From contig NW_020313045.1 in NCBI RefSeq assembly GCF_003265705.1, forward strand, positions 1,695,273 through 1,759,272: a stretch of 64,000 bases of DNA, in the 5' to 3' direction. Shown in pieces: positions 45,800 to 58,069 of the stretch. This DNA is from Callorhinus ursinus (taxonomy: Eukaryota > Chordata > Mammalia > Carnivora > Otariidae). Numbering within the stretch: the stretch's first letter is position 1; every line of letters starts with the position of its first letter. The notes below the pieces were generated by a model. The model saw only the letters and a list, made by a program, of their open reading frames with translations, made no database searches and was not told where the DNA came from. Both the position numbers and the translations under genes were made by a program.

Positions 45800-45965
45800 G
45801 AGATGGGACCCAGCCTTCTACGTACCAACTGCCTGCTGTGTGCTGAGAGACTTACAGACAGTAGCTCATTTTAACTCATTTGTACCTCATCACAACCCTC
45901 TGAGTCAGATGATAATACCAACGAGGGGGACTCAGTGGCAGAGCGGGAATTCAAACTCATGACTG
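45800..45965 (-). mobile_element. MIR SINE
   Basis: 'ctgctgtgtgctgagagacttacagacagtagctcattttaac', 'gagcgggaattcaaactcatgactg' is antisense MIR. Confidence 0.8.
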
Positions 45966-45969
45966 TCAA

Positions 45970-46290
45970 ACTGAGGTGGGTGGAGCATGGTGATTGTGGC
46001 AGTCATGGCGGTCATGGCAGTCATGGGGGTGGGGTTATTAGTGGTGCTGGTGTAGGTAACAGCAGTGATAATGGTGGTGACCACTGTGGAGGTGGTGGGG
46101 GGGGGGTACCAGTGCTGGTACTGGTCCTGGTGGTGGTGATGGAGGTGCTGGTATTATAATCATAATGGTGGTTATGGGGATGATACTATTTGTGATGGTG
46201 ACAATGGTCATATGAATGCTGCTGGAGTCGTCGGTGTTGGTCATGGTGATGGCACCTGTGGATTGTGGTGGTGCTGGTAACATCAGTGAT
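45970..46290 (+). repeat. Degenerate GGT/GAT-rich simple repeat
   Basis: About 320 bp of drifting GTG, GGT and ATG triplets, including three near-copies of GGCAGTCAT at 45999-46026. C is scarce on this strand. Long, decayed low-complexity array. Frames across it are low-complexity and not genes. Confidence 0.85.
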
Positions 46291-46559
46291 GGACAAGGGT
46301 AGAGGTTAGGAATAAAATGCAAAGGCTCAGCCCTACTACTAGACATACAGGGAAACTGCCAGGAAACACAAGTGTTTGGACAAGGGAAACCACCAGGAAT
46401 CTTCCAGCATAAGCAGCATTTCTAAATAATTATTAGGACCAGGGTAAGACCGTGAGTAAAGCCCGAGAAAATCACACTGGCTCTGGGGCTTTCACCGACA
46501 ACGTCTTGTTGATTGCTCTCTCTCTTCTCTAAAGAAGAACCACCTCACCTTCTGCCCCA

Positions 46560-46960
46560 CCCAATAAAACGGCTCGGTAAATATAATTACTTGCACCATC
46601 TAATCAATAGCAGATTGCTTCTGGCCCCGGCTTGTTCAATATCAGTGTCTGGGATCACAGAATCTTGATACTTCCCTCAAGATGCCAATTTCTGCTTAAT
46701 GTTAGATAAACCACATCTATCAACCCCATCCGCTAATGAGATTTTATTGTGTCATTAATAATCTACATCTTAAAAATATGTTTTCAACTAATATAACATG
46801 AAATGTGAGGTTGCAAATATTCCACACTTCCCAGTCATAGAACTCCCGATGGCCAATTGAACAACCCAGATCAATGTTGTATTAAGCAATCTCAGAAAGT
46901 GATTACGGAATTTGAGAGACAACCAATGGGTAGGCGAAGAGAAACTATTTCTCCATTGAT
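46560..46960. other. AT-rich candidate conserved non-coding block
   Basis: Repeat-free. 'ccatctaatcaatagcag', 'cgctaatgagattttattgtgtcattaataatctac' and 'gttgtattaagcaatctcag' give dense homeodomain and CAAT-like words. No open frame. Looks like an enhancer core, unverified. Confidence 0.45.
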
Positions 46961-49018
46961 TTTTCTAAGAGAGAAAGAATTAAAAAGCAGTCTCCATTCA
47001 TAGGAAGAGGCCTGCCAGTGGAACTTTGTTACCCCCAAAGTAGGTCAGCTCTTTGCCCTGAGTTTGGGTCATGAGTTCCAAAAGCACCCAGGCTTCTTGA
47101 CTTTCTTAACATATGAAGATCAGAGCTCAGACTTCTCCACCAAGAGGAGGCAAGCTACACCCACCTCCTTAGAAACACATCGCCGGTAGCGTGTGGCCTG
47201 ATACTTGCTGTGAAGGTTCCTCTGTACACAGAAGCAGCACTGGGTAAACAGCCCAATTCCAAGAGACGCTGTCTCCACATAAAATCCCAGGACAGAAAGC
47301 CCCAGAGAGGTCAAGCTGCACCGCGAAGCAAAACCAGCCACGAGCGAAACCAGCCACAAGCAAAACGAGGGGAGCTGCCATGGAGTAATTAACAGGCCCA
47401 AGTTTTCTCAGTCTGGGAAAATTGCATTTATTTTCATTACCTTACAGCTGTGCTCATCCTGTGAAGAATTTGGCCCGCTCTCCTTTATTTCCTTATTAGA
47501 AATACTTTTTCATTTTGGAGCCAGGAAAGCCTGAGTTCCATCCTCGCAGGGTTTGCGGCTCCTGAATGAATGACAAGCAGAGTCTGCTTGATGAGGCTGT
47601 CAGTGAAGATCTGGGTAGCAATTCACCCTCATAGTCTACTACATGGCCGCCTCATTATTTAATGAGTAATGTAATAAATAGCATGTTTCTTAGGCAGAGG
47701 GCATCTGTAAGTTGGAATGCCACCTAGGCTAAGAGAGAAGGAACTAGTCCTTTGCAGGCTAGCATGAATATTTTTGGGGTTCTCACATATAGGATAGTTT
47801 GTGTCCCCCGCCCCGAGGCTGGGCATGCCTGTGTGTTCTGATGTCTGGGGCTGAGCGTTAGCTGAGTGAGTATATACACGCGCAGATGCACACTGAGGCT
47901 TCAAGCATCTGAGCTACGTGAGCTCTCTCCACACCACTTTATACGCAGTTGTGGATAGATGTGTGGGTTTCATCTCAAGGACTTGACATCTGTGACATAG
48001 GATTGTCTATTTCATGGATTCTCTATTCAGCCTCTGATAGCAACTATGGTTATTTCTATACAGAGCTCAAAGAGACCAAACAGCTGTTCAACTTCACTAA
48101 ACAGGCCTCTCCATGTGAGCAAAGCCAGGAGCTCGTTCTCTTTCCCTTTCTCTCTTCTCCGGCCCCCTGACTCCCCCTATCTCTCTCTTCAAAAAATAAA
48201 AAAAGGAAAAATATTTTCCCCTTACCTACCCATTGGTTTCCTCTCAAATTTCAGAATCATCTCCGGAGATGGCTTAATATAACATTGACTGGGGTTTAAG
48301 GGTCCCTCTAAGTTTGAATGGCTATGATTCTGGAATGTTCTATTTTTTTTTAATTTTTAAGAAATATTCCATTTTAATAATTCCCGAAGGGTAGGGCCAT
48401 CCTCCACCTCCTTCTCCTAAATGAACATGGCTTCCTTTATCCGTTTTCAGTCTTTTCCGACTGACTATATCATTTGACCCTAGAAACAACTATGGCAGAC
48501 TGGCAGATATAGTTTCAAACAGAAGCCATTCTCCCCAACGTGTGGCAGGAAGGTGCAAGACCACGTGTTTATACTTATATCTGCATGAAGGAACCCTTTT
48601 GGGGTGGTATGATAACTGAGCAGGGGTTTGGAGCAAGGACTTTTCACCGAATACTTAATATTGCTGAATTTTTGAGCTATGTGAAAAAAATGAATCTTGG
48701 AACATTTTTTAAAATTAACAAAGAATCTCATTGGCTTGGGTTGTTCAACTGGCCTTTGGGGGTCATTATGACCGTACAGAATATCTTCTGTCAAAATGGG
48801 CAAATTAAAAAAAAAGGGAGGGGGGTCAATGAGTTCAGCGTTATCTGCCGAACTCACCAATTAGCAAAGGACCTTCCAGTGACTGGTTGGCTTACAGTTG
48901 GGTAGACACAGCCCAAAAGAGACCCGCAAGAGATGGCCTGGGACAATATGTGTGTAAGCATGCAGGGGTGGGGGGAGGGGGTGTGTGTGTTAAGGAACCT
49001 ACAGGATGCCTGATTCTA
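46961..49018. other. Unique sequence, no supported gene
   Basis: No interspersed repeat recognised in 2 kb. Overlapping frames up to 126 codons (48480-48860, minus) lack domains. Includes a 16-bp tandem duplication at 47327-47370 and a G-rich GT tract at 48965-48990. Confidence 0.4.
47327..47370. repeat. Short tandem duplication, 16-bp unit
   Basis: AGCAAAACCAGCCACG, AGCGAAACCAGCCACA, then a partial third unit AGCAAAACGAGG. Confidence 0.9.
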
Positions 49019-49033
49019 AAAATAGCACTTAGG

Positions 49034-49233
49034 GGGCACCTGGGTGGTTCAGTCGGTTAAGCGTCAAACTCTTCACATCGGGTCAGGTCATGATCTTGGG
49101 GTCGTGGGATCGAGCCCCATGTGGGGCTCCGCACTTAGAGGAGTCTGCTTCTCTCCCTCTCCCTCTGCCCCTCCCCACATTCTCTCTCTCGCTCAGAGAA
49201 GTAAATCTTTAACATAAATAAATACATAAATAT
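49034..49233 (+). mobile_element. SINEC
   Basis: Sense SINE with a perfect 16-bp duplication AAAAATAGCACTTAGG (49018-49033 and 49234-49249). The clean flanks point to a relatively recent insertion. Confidence 0.97.
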
Positions 49234-49249
49234 AAAAATAGCACTTAGG

Positions 49250-50139
49250 ACTGAAAATTCGGGAAACCAAAGCAAGGCACCAAGAGGACAGATTTTTCAG
49301 GGGCTGTTTTCTCATTACCCTCAATTCCAATCAAATATTTTGATCATGAAGTCTCTCTCTTAACCACAAGTCAAATTGTCGCTTCCACTCCATGGGGCAG
49401 CATGGGCCAGGTCTCCAAGAGGGGGTGCTTGCCAAGGTCACGATACTTGAAATTAAGGATCTTTCTGCACTCCAGCTGCGGACCCAGCAGCTACTAACCA
49501 AAGACAGCCATTCTCTCTGCCTGCTTGTTTTCCGTTGCTCCACACTCATTCAAAACACTATCCTCAAGTCTCCCGTGTTTCTTCACAAATCCCATGCGGA
49601 CAAGACACCAGATGACGGGAAGCCATACAACCAGTGTTTTTCTTCCTCTCTTCTCTCTTGAAGCGAAGGTTCAAGAACGTGTCTCGGTTTGTCCAAAGAC
49701 AGAGCTGTGATTGATCCACTTTATTTTTGATGGCTGCAATAAACACCTTCCCAAGGAAGGGGGAGGCAGAGAAAGTAAAAACAAAACAGTGGATTCATCG
49801 GCTGGAGACGGTATTTATGTGTAAGTGATACTTACAAGACTAAGCTGGGTAACTCAATAGTAAAATGGGCAGGTTTTAGGGTCGCTGCCATTACGAAAAT
49901 AACACTAATACGAGACACATGTGGGTGCTGGCCAGGACGCATCCCCAGAGCTCCTGGGCAGCCCAAACCGGGGATCAAAACAGAGAACTCAACCCCAGCA
50001 GCACAACCTTTGCTGTGATCCCAGGTCAGAATCTGGTAATGTAATCTTCCGCCATTCGGGGAATCCTCCTGTTACCAAGGACACATCAGGAGGCTTTGTT
50101 TTGATCTATTCGATCATGGAATCACTGGCCTTTAAAGTT
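49250..50139. other. Unique sequence, no gene
   Basis: Short frames on both strands, no domain, no clear repeat. Confidence 0.4.
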
Positions 50140-50255
50140 CTGAGATCTTCCAGTTTTGCCTGGCCCCTTTTTTAGAGGAGTAGCCCAGAGAGGTTCAGTG
50201 ACCTACCCAGGGTCACACAGTGTAATCCACAGCAGAACGGAGATCAGCACCTAGA
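50140..50255 (-). mobile_element. MIR SINE fragment
   Basis: 'agaggagtagcccagagaggttcagtgacctacccagggtcacacagtg' is the antisense MIR core. Confidence 0.85.
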
Positions 50256-50559
50256 TATTAATAGCTGTTTTGCAGGCAGTGTTGCCAAAGAAATAAGATG
50301 CACCCCATATCACCTCTACTGAAATGCCGTGCTTGGTCTGGGTACCATTCTAACTCTGAGAGATTGTAATGATAATACATTCTCATGTGTCAAAGCACTG
50401 CGCAATAAGCCAAGAACCCATATAAAAACAATAAAAATATTATATGGTGTTCCTCAGCTTGTGATTTGCGGCTTCCTTTTTTGAAGTCTCTTTCTCTTTA
50501 TTTTGCTCATTTTTGGGGTCTCGGTTTGAAGGTGGCCAATCAGAGAGACTCTCTCCACA
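50256..50559. other. Unique sequence, no gene
   Basis: Nothing coding and no repeat recognised. Confidence 0.4.
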
Positions 50560-50765
50560 CAATCCCAGCTCGTCTACCCTCTGCCCTTCCTAGTCCCTTC
50601 TTATTAGCTTCCTTGTTTGTTTCCTCCACTGAAATTGTCTTGTTTGTTCATCTGTTTCCTTATTGTCTTTCTCCTCTTCTAGAATATGAGATCTATAAGG
50701 GCAGGGATCCTTAACCATTTTGTTCAATGCTATATTCCCAGTTCCTGGCACATAGTAGGGGCTCC
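50560..50765 (+). mobile_element. L2 LINE 3' end
   Basis: 'tctagaatatgagatctataagggcagggatccttaa', 'cccagttcctggcacatagtaggggctcc' is sense L2. Confidence 0.8.
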
Positions 50766-51429
50766 CCACCCCATATATATAAAATCAATTTCACTAAGGG
50801 GATACAATTTCCCCTCCTCAAAACCTCCATGCATCCTCTTTTATATGGTTTATGGCACTTGTACTCTGCCTTGAAAGGAACCCCCCACCCCAGCTAGCCC
50901 CCTCTGCCAGGTTGGAAAGCCTTTGAAGACAGATATATTTATATCTGCTGCAGTGCTTAGGAGTGTATCCTACCCATGTTGGTTCTAAAATTTAATCGAG
51001 ACAGGCACAAAGATCAAGAGTTTCTGGAGCCCATCCAAAAACAAAAGTCAACCCAGGAAGTCAACCCAGGCATGCATTTAAAGAGAGAGTTTCCACTGCA
51101 ACTAGTTAATATGTTTTGGTCTCTCCTTTTTCTCTGGACTTGAACTTGGGCACAGCCAAAACCCTGTGCGGAACAAAGATATCTTGGACCATGTTCTTGT
51201 TTGTGTCTCCTGAACAGCTACTCCCAGCTGGCTTTATTTAAGTGGTCATAGGATACAATTTCATCACAATCTTCAGTGAACGTGACGAAAGATTGCTTCA
51301 TCTATCGTCCCCAGGGCTGGTGCTCAGAGGTCCCTCAGTCCGAGAAGGGACATAAGACATTGAGAGAGACACCACCGCGCCGGGGAGCCCCACCCTGAGG
51401 CAGCCAGACCACCGTGCTGACCATGACGG
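50766..51429. other. Unique sequence, no gene
   Basis: No gene. A 13-bp-period duplication AGTCAACCCAGG occurs at 51046-51057 and 51059-51070. Confidence 0.4.
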
Positions 51430-51625
51430 CCAGACGCGAGTAATCACGCAGACCTGAGTTCCAGTCCCAGCTCTCTTACCTCCAGGCTGGGTGACCTCAG
51501 GCCACTGGACCTCAATTTCCTCATCTGATAAATGGGACTAATACATCACTTGCATGGTTGATCAAAGGGGTGAATGTCTATGAAGTGCCTGGAACAAAGT
51601 AGCCACTCAACAAAGAATAGTTGTC
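51430..51625 (+). mobile_element. MIR SINE
   Basis: 'gacctgagttccagtcccagctctcttacc', 'gggtgacctcaggccactggacctcaatttcctcatctgataaatggg' then 'gaagtgcctggaacaaagtagccactcaac'. Confidence 0.9.
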
Positions 51626-51671
51626 ACTACTCTCATTCCTGCTGTTACTTCTGCACACTGCCCTTTGTATT

Positions 51672-51860
51672 TGTTTTTTTTTAAGATTTATTCATTTATT
51701 TTTAATAGAGAGAGAGCATGAGTGGTGGGTGGGAGCAGAGGAAGAGGGAGACTCTGCACCGAGCGTGCAACCCAATGTGGGGCTCGATCTCCCGACCCTG
51801 AGACCATGACCTGAGCCAAAATCAAGAGTCAGACACTCAACTGAGCCACCCAGGAGCCCT
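51672..51860 (-). mobile_element. SINEC
   Basis: Antisense SINE ending 'actgagccacccaggagccc'. The flanks CCCTTTGTATTT and TCCCTTGTATTT form an approximate target-site duplication. Confidence 0.93.
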
Positions 51861-51889
51861 TGTCCCTTGTATTTAAAAATCCAAACCTA

Positions 51890-52262
51890 CTTCTCTGCCG
51901 ACAGTCCCCATATAGCCTGAGGTCTCTCCCACCTCAGGGCTTTTGCGCTTGCTATTCTCTGAACCCTAGCCCCACCCCCAGTGCCACAAGTTCCCCATCT
52001 CACCATCTCAGCTCAGAGGTCACTTCCCGAGCGGTCTCTCCGATGGCCTAATCGGAAGGAGCCTCCCACCAAGTCCTTTCCATTCATCACCCACTTCACA
52101 TTCTTCATGCACTCCTCATCCCCTGAAATTGTCCCCGTTACTCACTCCCCGCCGGCACCTGCATTCTGTGAATGCCCTGAGAGACAGGTCACCTTCTTTT
52201 CTCACTGCTGGCTTCTCGAGCAGCCGACACATAGTAGGTGCACAATCAATGCTTGTTGAATG
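51890..52262 (+). mobile_element. L2 LINE 3' end
   Basis: 'acctcagggcttttgcgcttgctattctctgaaccc', 'agctcagaggtcacttcccgagcg', 'gacacatagtaggtgcacaatcaatgcttgttgaatgac' is a long, clear sense L2. Confidence 0.88.
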
Positions 52263-53797
52263 ACAACCTATGTGAACAAACGCACAGAAACCACTCCCCA
52301 GAAAGGCCAGTGAGATCTGAGAGCAGGAGCACCTATGTAGTTCGCAGAGTCTGGTGCAAAATGAAACGCAGGGCCTCTTATTTTAGAGTATTAAGCATTT
52401 CAAACAGCGACAGCAGAGCATTCAGCCAAGCCCGGAACCCTTCTGAGCAATTGCACAGGTCGCACGCCCATGAAGCTGGCCATGCCCAGGAAGGCCATGG
52501 TAAACAGCTGGGGGAGTTCTTCACTGATGGGCAAAGCCTCTGGAGAGTTCTCAAATCACAGCACACAGCCGGCCCTGCAGACAGAGTTCAGGCCTGGCCT
52601 TTCTCATCAGCTCTTCCTCCTCGCTCTGGAAGGCCAGTTCTCAGTGGGTTCCGTTCCTGCTCCCAGGCCCCTCTCTGGGGGTTTTACTTCAGAGTAGAGT
52701 CACATAATGAGGAACCTGTGAAGTGTGAAGGGCAACAAGTTGAGAGAATCATCACACCAAGAGAACAACAGCTCTGAAATCACTGGGATGGCAGAGAATG
52801 ACAGAGAACCCCAGGAGCAGAGCTGCTACGTACAGCTGTGCAGGTTTCTCACTGCACAAGGCCCTTCCGAGGGGACAAGGTGAACTAAAACCCAGCCTGT
52901 TGCCCGGTAGGGTACCTGATGCAGGGACTGCACTCTCCCAGAGGGAGGGGCACCATTCTCTCTGCATAAAGACCCTGTCCAGTTGGCGAGCCACATGCCT
53001 GCCTCGAGGGGGTGTCATTTTCTAATTTGTTCAAAACCATAAAGTTGCACAACATCCCTGCCCAAGACTAGACAAAGGAAGCTTTCGGAGCAGCTGAAGG
53101 AGCTTGAGAGTGTAACCAAAAACAAAACAACCCGTCCCCCCCCCCCACTAGATCCTCTTCTACTCCTAATTAGAGTGGCCTGCGCCGTGTCCAGAGGCGG
53201 GTGAAGGCACAAACACAGAGGTCGCCAGCAGAATGCAAAATACGCATACACTGACCAGCAGGATAGCCTTGCAGCTGGAAAAGGAGTGGACGAGAGACCT
53301 TGCGCCTGCTGGTCCACAAGACACGGTACATGTTCTCCGGGACCTGGCAGGGGTCCCGGGGGTGGCGACTGGCTGGGACGTGTTTGGAGGGGGCGGTTAG
53401 GAGGAAGGAGAGAGGTTGGTGCAGAGGGAGACGGAAGGCCGACTTTCTGGGCTGTTGGCAGGTGGGGAGCCAGTACTCCGTTTTCACTGGCACTTGCCTC
53501 TTTGTGGCTTCGAAGGATTCTGTGAGCCCCAAAGCCCTTGCTGGAAGAAATCTGTGCTCTCTTCTTGGCTGGGACCCTCTTGGGCTAGGAACTAAGAGAA
53601 ATAAGTCCTCACTCTGTCCCCTTCAGAAGCCTGGCTCGCGAACCGTGCAGTCAGTGTGGCTGCTGGTGCCCAGTGGGGATTTCTCAGGGACTTGCAGGAT
53701 TCCGGGCACCAAAAGGGCACATCCGACTCCAAGGGAGTCCTCAGTGACTCCCATCTAATGCTCTTGAGGAATCACTCACTTTAACTGCCTTTAAAAT
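52263..53797. other. Mostly unique sequence, no supported gene
   Basis: 52338-52500 ('ttcaaacagcgacagcagagcattcagccaagcccgg...cacaggtcgcacgcccatgaagctggcc') resembles an old dispersed repeat that I cannot name. The 179-codon plus frame 52238-52777 starts in L2 and crosses this, so it is not a gene. Other frames reach 152 codons without domains. Confidence 0.4.
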
Positions 53798-53810
53798 ATC
53801 CCTGGTTCTT

Positions 53811-54023
53811 GGGGGCGCCTGGGTGGCTCAGTCAGTCAAGCGTCTGCCTTTGGCTCAGGTCATGATCTCAGGGTCCTGGAATCGAGCCCCGCATCGGGCT
53901 CCCTGCTCGGCGGGAAGCCTGCTTCTCCTTCTCCCTCTGTCTGGAGCTTCCCCTGCTTGTGCTGTCTCTCTCTCTCTCTCAAATAAATAATAAATAAAAA
54001 TCTTTAGAAAATAAAATAAAATA
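53811..54023 (+). mobile_element. SINEC
   Basis: Well-preserved sense SINE ('gcgcctgggtggctcagtcagtcaagcg', 'gccccgcatcgggctccctgctcgg'). Flanks ATCCCTGGTTCTT (53798-53810) and ATCCCTGTTTCTT (54024-54036). Confidence 0.97.
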
Positions 54024-54294
54024 ATCCCTGTTTCTTAAATGTGACGACTCGGAGAGCCAGAACCAAGGAAGACGCAGTGTGGACTTTTGTATTTGATTTG
54101 ATTTTAAGAGTCCCGTTCCGCCAGTTTCCGGTGGAGTGCAAAGGTAATGAGGGGACAGGGGAGAGCGTTGGTGCTTGTTTGGGTACTCTGCATGTGTGGT
54201 GTCAATCAGTTCTGACTGATAGGGAAACAGAGGCCGAGAAAGAGAACAGGTATCAAGTGCAACTCCACCTTTGGGCAATGTAATAGGTTGCTCG

Positions 54295-54450
54295 TCTCGT
54301 GTGTTAAAACAACCTTGCAAGGTGGGTGTTATTAATTCCCTTTTTGCAGATGAAGAAGCTAGACTTCTGAGCGGTCGGAAATAGACGCAAGGTGCATATA
54401 ACCAAGAGGTCGTATTCCAAAGATTCAAACCCAAGGAGCAGGTTCCGTTG
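54295..54450 (-). mobile_element. MIR SINE
   Basis: 'aacaaccttgcaaggtgggtgttattaattccctttttgcagatgaag', 'gattcaaacccaagg' is antisense MIR. Confidence 0.8.
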
Positions 54451-55279
54451 TGTGTGCCTCCCTCTCAAAGTGAGGGTATCATCAAGTGGATGCTCTGGGC
54501 TAATCCACTGTGGCCCAGAGTCCACACTGAAACACAGGGCCCTTTCCCCCTGCTCTGGATAGGAGTGGAAACGGAAGGGAAGTTCTTCGTTTGCATGTTT
54601 CAAAAGTCAAGTGGTAGAACAAACGTAGCAGCCACCATCTGGGTGGGAAGAGCTTTGCCCTCATGCGCCATCCACGCCAGTGGGAACCGAACGAAGCCAA
54701 CAAGTCGATGGCAAACATCCTCTAAACCCACACATGCCCCGAGCCATGAGATTTACGGCTGCCGGGGGCCTCGCCTTGGACAGAAACCAGCCCAGCATCA
54801 TGATCCAGGCCTCAAAAGCTAAACCTTCAGATGGGGAAAAGATCCTGCCCTTTGTAAGTCCGTTCCTTCTCTCAGTTTTATTAACCAGAAGGCTGAGATC
54901 AGAATACGGGTTTGCAAGACCAGTTACCAGCTGGTGGAATCACAGAGCAAAGCCCTTTCTCCTGGAACCAGCCTGAAGACCACACCAAGCCACCAGATGG
55001 GCAGTAAAATCTTTTTAAACAGCTGCTGTCCCCGGCTATGCTACTACTGGAATTGTACGTTTATTTTATGGGGATCGTGGGCACGCAGAGCCCTTCAGAC
55101 TGAAAATTAAAAATACTGTGTTGCAGAGGCTGGTTCATCTTCTCAGCATCTTGGGATCTGTGACTGGCTTCCTGGAGTTTAGTTCAGGGAACCCAAGGTT
55201 CTTCCATATTCTGGGGCCAGAACATGAAGAACTCTTACCAGCAAGAGAGAATAACATAGCAACAGTCACATCCAGTGAT
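54451..55279. other. Unique sequence, no gene
   Basis: Frames up to 124 codons, no domain. No repeat recognised. Confidence 0.4.
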
Positions 55280-55470
55280 GGGACACCTGCCATGTATTTT
55301 GTGGGCATTATCTCTTTTAATCCTCATGGCAACCCCATTAAGTAGGCACTGCTATTTGCCCCTGTCAATAGATGGGGACTTTGAAGCAGAGAGTTTAAGG
55401 ATTTGCCCAGAATTACACATCTGGAAAGGGCTAGAGATGGGATTCAAACCCAAGTCCACCTTGTAGGCTA
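55280..55470 (-). mobile_element. MIR SINE
   Basis: 'ttttaatcctcatggcaaccccattaagtaggcactgctatttgcccc', 'cagaattacacatctggaaagggctagagatgggattcaaaccc' is clear antisense MIR. Confidence 0.92.
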
Positions 55471-55604
55471 GCTTACACACTCACTTGTGGAGGTATTCTT
55501 CCCACTGAGTGACTCCCGTCTGCCTCTGGAACAAACGAGCACGGGCAAATGAGCAACTTCAGGAGGAGAAAAGGCTCGCGCCTCCTGGGCCTTCTACTTC
55601 CACG

Positions 55605-55765
55605 CTCAGTGTGCTGCCTCAGTTTCCCCAGATGCAAAACAGGGATGGTGAGAATATCCCTTGATCCTTGATAGCGTTGTGTTGAGGCGTGACAAGGTAA
55701 CGAAGGCAGAAGGCTCAGCCCAGCGCGTGGCAGATACTGAGGATCCAATAAATGGTGGCTATGCT
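55605..55765 (+). mobile_element. MIR SINE
   Basis: 'tgctgcctcagtttccccagatgcaaaacagggatggtgag', 'cagcgcgtggcagatactgaggatccaataaatggtggct' is sense MIR. Confidence 0.85.
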
Positions 55766-57439
55766 TTGTCTTTGTCATGTGCCTGTCCTTGGAAGAAAAA
55801 TCCCTGGGAAAATTCTGCCTGGCTTTGTTTTGAGAAGCCAAACTAGTCCCGTCTTTCTTTTGTCATCATTTGTAGAAAGTTCTTAACATTCAAACCAGAT
55901 CCCATTTAACCTTTTGTCCAACATAGCTTTACCTACTTCAAACCCTTTGGCTCTCCGAGGCCTGGCTTCCTTCAGGCTCAGGCTGTAAATGTTTGACTTT
56001 GATTTGAGATACATGACAATAAATTAGGGGACATTTATCAAAGCTGCTTTTTGCATAAATTACTGCATTATACAAATACACTTAGCAGGATCCTGCTTCT
56101 TTGATGTTGGGAGCAAGGATTTATGTGCGATGGAGTTTTTATTTATCTGCCCTGTTCACCTCTACAAGAGCTGGACATAGTCCTCAATTAGTTCCATACT
56201 TCTCGAAATGACATGTATCTCTCGCAACGTGAGTGGAGGGAACAAAGACGCTGAAGCCCCATCCCAGCAGCCTTTTTAAGGAGAGCAGAAGCCTTATCTG
56301 ATCCAGAGTGTCTCTAAATTCTTTCTCCCGAGAGCAGAGCGAGTGGCGTTGAAATCTTACTCTGGAACCTTCCCCCACCATTAAAGAAACAAACGGAATA
56401 AAGGCGAGTTCTTTCTCTTCTTCTTCTTGGTGGTGGTTTTTGATTATGATTTTATTATTAAGAGAGCTACGAGGAACACAAACACCTCTCCTCCAATTCA
56501 GATTGATAAAGGGTCACGTGCATCTCCCTTGTCCCGGGCTCCTGGATTTCTGAATTTCGTTCAGCCGAGGGCATTCCACAGGGTAAAGATCTGCGTGACC
56601 TCGTGGGAAGGGGCCAAGAATTTTAAATTTCACCGGCCATTGAAAACATCCACGCATTCACTGAGGGGACTACCTTGCGTTGCCATGCTCTCCTCGTTAA
56701 AGGAAGAACGTTTTTGAAAGAAAGCGGTCCCCACTCTTTCATGAAAGATGATGCCATCATCAGGGCAGAAGATCACAGTACAGAGAGGAGGTTCCAGCCC
56801 TGGCTCAGCTGAGTAGCGGCCAGGATGGAGCAGGACAGCCCCTCGGGAGTGGTTGCAGCCCCTTTTCAGACATGGCACGCAAGGGCTGTTCCTAGTCCAG
56901 TTCTAGAATATTGTACAGGTGACCCTCTGCCTCGCTCTGAGGGCAGGGAAGGTGGGAGAGAGAGCTGGGGCAGGAAAGCCATGCGGGGGGCCCCATCCGG
57001 GCAGGAGGAAGGCTCCCAGGGTCTTAGCTTACAGCGTGTGGAGGAGGCACGGCCGGCCGGCGGGGGCAGGGGGTTGCACCAGCTGCCAGCAATGGGAGGC
57101 GCCATGTCTAGGGCAGAGACAGACCCGTGTGAGAGGCAACCTGGACATCAGGGGGGAGGCAGCTCTCCCACACAACAGTGGAAAGCACACCTCCACCCTT
57201 CCCTCAGTCCACCAGGGAACATATCCCCCACCTCCCTGTTTACACCTCACAACCTGACCTTCATTCTCAGGGACCATTCATGGCCACTCAGGGTCCCCTG
57301 AAGCCCTGCTAAGTGCAGACAAAGTAAGAAACAAAGCACAACACTTAGGGAAGGATTTGGCTGATGAAGACAAGGGGAAATGGCCCTTCCTCTGAGAAGT
57401 GAGTGGAACACAGGGGGCAGAAATATTTAGGTATAATAA
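55766..57439. other. Unique sequence, no supported gene
   Basis: 55960-56160 is an AT-rich, repeat-free part with enhancer-like composition ('gacaataaattagggg', 'gcataaattactgcattata'). 56820-57300 is GC-richer, includes the 8-bp palindrome GGCCGGCC near 57051, and has frames up to 158 codons with no domain. Confidence 0.4.
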
Positions 57440-57625
57440 CGATAATATAGTAATGTTTGCATTTGCCAAACACTTGTTCTGGCCAAGCACTAACGTCCTG
57501 TGTCATCTAGCCCTTCCCGTGACCTGAGCCCCATGTTGCTGATGAGCGAAACTAAGCTCAGAGTGACCACGGGGCTTTTTCTAGATCACCCAGCTCATAA
57601 ACTCCGTGAACCGGGTCTGTTGCAG
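57440..57625 (-). mobile_element. MIR SINE
   Basis: 'atttgccaaacacttgttctggccaagcactaacg', 'catgttgctgatgagcgaaactaagctcagagtgacc' is antisense MIR. Confidence 0.75.
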
Positions 57626-58069
57626 AAGACTCCTGCTGCCTGAAAGTCAACCGGGCCAGAGAGGGAGAGTGAGGGCTGTATTACCACCGGCAAACGTCCC
57701 TTACTAGGCACCTGCAGTCAACTGAGCATAGGAGGGCACCCACAGATCTCTGCAGGGTCACAGCCTTTAGGGAGAGAGATGGCAGTCAAGGGGAGAGGTG
57801 GGGTTTCCATTTGGGAAGGTCTTGAACCCCTAGCATGCCAAAGAGTCTGTGAAAGTTCATGAGTGTTGGACACCATGCTGTGCATCCACCAGCCCTCCAC
57901 CTGGAGGGTGTTCAGCTCAAGGTCACGACTGAAACTTCCAGACACTGGGCAGAAATATCCCCCCAATCCCAGTACACAACGTGATTGGTGAAGGAGGTGG
58001 AGGCCAGATGGTCCATGACAACTTCTCGTGCATTCTGATGGAAAAGAAGAAAAACCTTAGGCTGTGTAG
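57626..58069. other. Unique sequence, no gene
   Basis: Nothing coding and no repeat recognised. Confidence 0.4.

Noticed and set aside
52238..52777. 179-codon plus-strand frame
   Set aside because: Starts in the L2 3' end and runs through another probable old repeat. A repeat-derived frame.
56825..57301. 158-codon plus frame in GC-rich DNA with GGCCGGCC
   Set aside because: Three overlapping frames on both strands. Not a CpG island by eye, no promoter or domain.
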